Source: Merluccius polli (taxonomy: Eukaryota > Chordata > Actinopteri > Gadiformes > Merlucciidae). From it: 64,000 nucleotides of DNA. The position numbers and the translations under genes were made by a program. Shown piece by piece: positions 61,838-64,000 of this stretch. The notes under the pieces are model-generated. The model was not told where the DNA came from. It saw only the letters and a program-made list of their open reading frames with translations, and made no database searches. Numbering within the stretch: the stretch's first letter is position 1; every line of letters begins with the position of its first letter. The stretch spans positions 67,001-131,000 of the forward strand of contig JAOPHQ010003978.1 of assembly GCA_030340625.1 (NCBI GenBank), in the 5' to 3' direction.

Positions 61838-62030
61838 GTGTGTATGTGTGTGTCTCTCTGTTGTCTCTCTCTGTCTGTCTCAGTGTCTCTTTCTGTCCCT
61901 GTGTGTGTGTCGCTCTCTCTCTCTCTCTTTCTGCCTTTTTCTCTCTATCTCTGTCTCTGTTCTCTCTCTCTCTCTATCTCTCTAGCTGTCACTCTGTCTC
62001 TCTCTGTCTCTCTTTGGCTCTCTCACGAAA
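61838..62030 (+). repeat. (TC)n-rich imperfect tract
   Basis: TC/TG-rich simple sequence over about 190 bp. Confidence 0.95.
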
Positions 62031-62629
62031 AAGTGTCTCTGTATTGATTTTCATGGGGTTTTGTCTGAGACACAATGAAAGATTGAGATGGAGCAAGCAT
62101 TATAAGGTTATTCCAAGCGTAGTATCTGCACACTGTTCATCAACTCAGAGCTTTGTGGAGCATGTCTGTACCCTGTACTGACAACTTAAGACACAAGTGT
62201 AAATGAACTCCAGTTCAAAGCGCCTGTACAGTATGTGTGAGTGAATTATCTGGAATTAGAGTTTTGAAAAGGAGCAGGTCCATAATGTTTCCTTGCTTCT
62301 AGCAAGGCCACCATACCCGAGAAGTCAGGAGATCCACGGTGGAGTGGAGGTGAGTGTGAAACAGAGAGCAAGAGCATACAAAAGAGCAATAGAGGAAGTG
62401 ATAGTGGGGGTAGAGTGCAATTTGAAACTTTTTTTGTGAACATACACATTATTCTTGTACTTGACCCCTCTTCCTTTCCCCCTCTCACGCGCTAGATCTC
62501 TCTCTCTCCTTCCAACCACCCCCAGACCCCCTCTCCATCACTTTCTCGTTTCTCCAGTTCATTGCCTGCCCGATGACAGCGATGACAACTGCTCAGTGCC
62601 CCTACACACCCTTCTGCATTAGCCATGAC

Positions 62630-62632
<3 letters not shown>

Positions 62633-62694
<62 letters not shown>
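62633..62694 (+). repeat. (GT)n(GA)n microsatellite
   Basis: GT to about 62650 then GA to 62694. Confidence 0.97.
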
Positions 62695-62695
<1 letters not shown>

Positions 62696-62855
62696 ACATG
62701 TGGGTGGCGGTTGGATGTGTGTGTATGTGCATGCATTTGTGTGTGGCGCACAATGGGGCCAGCAAAGGCCAGACTATCTGCCACCCCAGATAATGTGTTT
62801 TAAGAGATGCTTCCCCCCCACCCCTCTCTCTCTCTCTCTTGTGGCCATTTTCTTG

Positions 62856-62879
62856 CCCATAGTTAATAAGTGGTTGGAT

Positions 62880-62937
<58 letters not shown>

Positions 62938-62957
62938 AACCACTTATTAACTATGGG
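62856..62957. repeat. 102-bp AT-rich palindrome
   Basis: The left arm (62856-62882) and right arm (62931-62957) are exact inverse complements over 27 bp (outer part CCCATAGTTAATAAGTGG). The centre is (TA)n, itself self-complementary apart from one CATG. The whole segment can fold into a single cruciform. Confidence 0.95.
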
Positions 62958-62982
62958 TATATACAGTATATACACACACATA

Positions 62983-64000
62983 CAGACCCTTTCCAAAAAA
63001 TTTGAATATCATGGAAAAGTTGTTTAATTTCTATAATTCCATTCAAAAAGTTAAACTTTCATAGATTATAGATTCAGGGCCCACGATTTAAATGATTTCA
63101 AGTATTTATTTGTTTTTTACATAATTTGGGCTTCCAGCTCATAAAACCCACGAAAACAGGAATTCAAAAAATTAGAATACTGTGAAGAAATCACCATTTA
63201 CTTCTCAGTTTTTGCAGAAAAAAGACAGAAATTAGGATCACACCAAATCAATCAAAATATGGTACTTTCAAAACGCTATGTCAATCTTCAATACTTGGTT
63301 GGGAATCCCTTTGCCTTAATCACTGCCTCGATGCGACGTGGCATTGAGGCAAACAGCCTGTGGCATTGCCTGGGAGTTATGGAAGCCCAGATTTCCTTGA
63401 TGCTTGCTGTCAGCTCTTCTTTGTTGTTGGGTTTGGTGCCTCTCATTTTCCTCTTGAGAATACCCCATAGATTCTCAATGGGATTTAGGTCCGGTGAGTT
63501 GGCTGGCCAGTCAAGCACTGTGATGGCATGGGCATCAAACCAGGTTTTGGTGCTTCTGGCGGTATGGGCAGAGGCCAGGTCCTGCTGGAAGATGAAATCT
63601 GCATCTCCATACAGATCCTCAGCAGAATCATGAAGTCCTCCAAAACATTCTGGTAGACTGTTGCAGTGACCTTGGATTTAAGAAAGCAGAGTTTACCAAC
63701 ACCTGCACCGGACATTGCACCCCAAATCATGACTGACTGGATATTTCACACTGGACCTCAAGCAGCTTGGGTTCTGTTCCTCACCCATCTTCCTCCAAAC
63801 CCTTGGACCTTGGACCTCCAGTATGAAAGGCACACTTTACTTTAATCGGAAAAGAGGACCTTGGACCACTGGCCAACAGTCCAGTCCTTCTTCTCCTTGG
63901 CCCAGTTGAGACGCTTCCTACGTTGGCTCAGGTTCAGAAGTGGCTTGACCCGAGGGACAGTTGTAGCCCATCTCCCGGATGCGTCTGAATGTGGTGGTTT
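62983..64000 (-). mobile_element. Tc1-like transposon, right part beyond the window
   Basis: A TA dinucleotide at 62981-62982 is followed by CAGACCCTTTCCAAAAAATT, a Tc1-type terminal repeat. The transposase lies on the minus strand, entering from the right edge. The other terminal repeat is outside the window. Confidence 0.85.
63288..64000 (-). pseudogene. Tc1 transposase C-terminal part (DD34E)
   Basis: On the minus strand: the region before the first catalytic Asp (KKDWTVGQWSKVLFSD near 63900-63850), then MIWGAMSGAGVGK (about 63730-63690). After a frame change come FIFQQDLASAH (second catalytic D at about 63590) and NSPDLNPIENLWGILKRKM (catalytic E at about 63480). Exactly 34 residues separate the second D from the E, the Tc1 spacing. 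It ends at ...GFPTKY near 63288. At least one stop follows LFSD and a frameshift lies near 63620, so the copy cannot make transposase. The N-terminal DNA-binding domain lies beyond the window. Confidence 0.88.

Overview
The window looks like non-genic DNA from a teleost fish. The evidence is the mix of mobile elements (a Penelope-like element with GIY-YIG endonuclease, Gmr1-type and Sushi-type Ty3/gypsy remnants, a hAT transposase remnant, Harbinger-like and TTAA-flanked DNA transposons, a DD34E Tc1 element, fish-type L1 and L2-like LINEs, tRNA-derived SINEs) together with very dense CA/TG, GA/CT and TA microsatellites. The species cannot be fixed from the sequence. I find no host protein-coding exon I can support. 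The only long intact reading frame is the 593-residue Penelope-like protein at 8440-10221 on the minus strand.

Layout. 0.1-2.3 kb: an L1 LINE split by about 1 kb of younger insertions. 3.7-5.6 kb: a hAT-type element with a perfect 8-bp target duplication, carrying a nested Harbinger-like remnant. 7.8-10.2 kb: the Penelope-like element. 10.9-11.8 kb and 14.9-16.6 kb: two TTAA-associated elements, the second with about 390-bp inverted arms. 12.0-12.5 kb: a minisatellite. 13.46-13.68 kb: a long hairpin MITE. 17.6-20.3 kb: low-repeat, AT-rich sequence with enhancer-like stretches. 20.5-21.6 kb: a CpG-rich, promoter-like block, the best candidate for a host transcription start. 22.0-28.7 kb: hAT-derived repeats, microsatellites and one conserved-element candidate.

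28.7-37.3 kb is a repeat cluster. Two inverted copies of a 430-bp repeat flank (a) a Gmr1-like gypsy pseudogene in which integrase lies upstream of reverse transcriptase, itself split by a solo-LTR-like insertion, (b) a Sushi-like chromovirus pseudogene with the ordinary gag-RT/RNase H-integrase order, (c) a 5'-truncated hAT transposase pseudogene with its right terminus, and (d) a hAT-like MITE. All are decayed.

37.3-64 kb is mostly microsatellites and interspersed repeats: a Harbinger-like MITE at 40.3-41.1 kb, an L2-like LINE at 42.9-44.2 kb, a 26-bp minisatellite at 47.3 kb, tRNA-derived SINEs at 46.5, 48.4, 50.0 and 50.7 kb, a 102-bp AT-rich palindrome at 62.86 kb and a Tc1 transposon running off the right edge. 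Stretches of unique sequence at 18.5, 19.2, 19.7, 26.6, 41.4, 46.2, 59.2 and 60.5 kb could be conserved non-coding elements, but that rests only on their look and needs alignment.

I found no new multi-gene system. The features most worth following are the Gmr1/Sushi/hAT pile-up between inverted repeats, the intact Penelope-like ORF, the long palindromes and the CpG-rich block.
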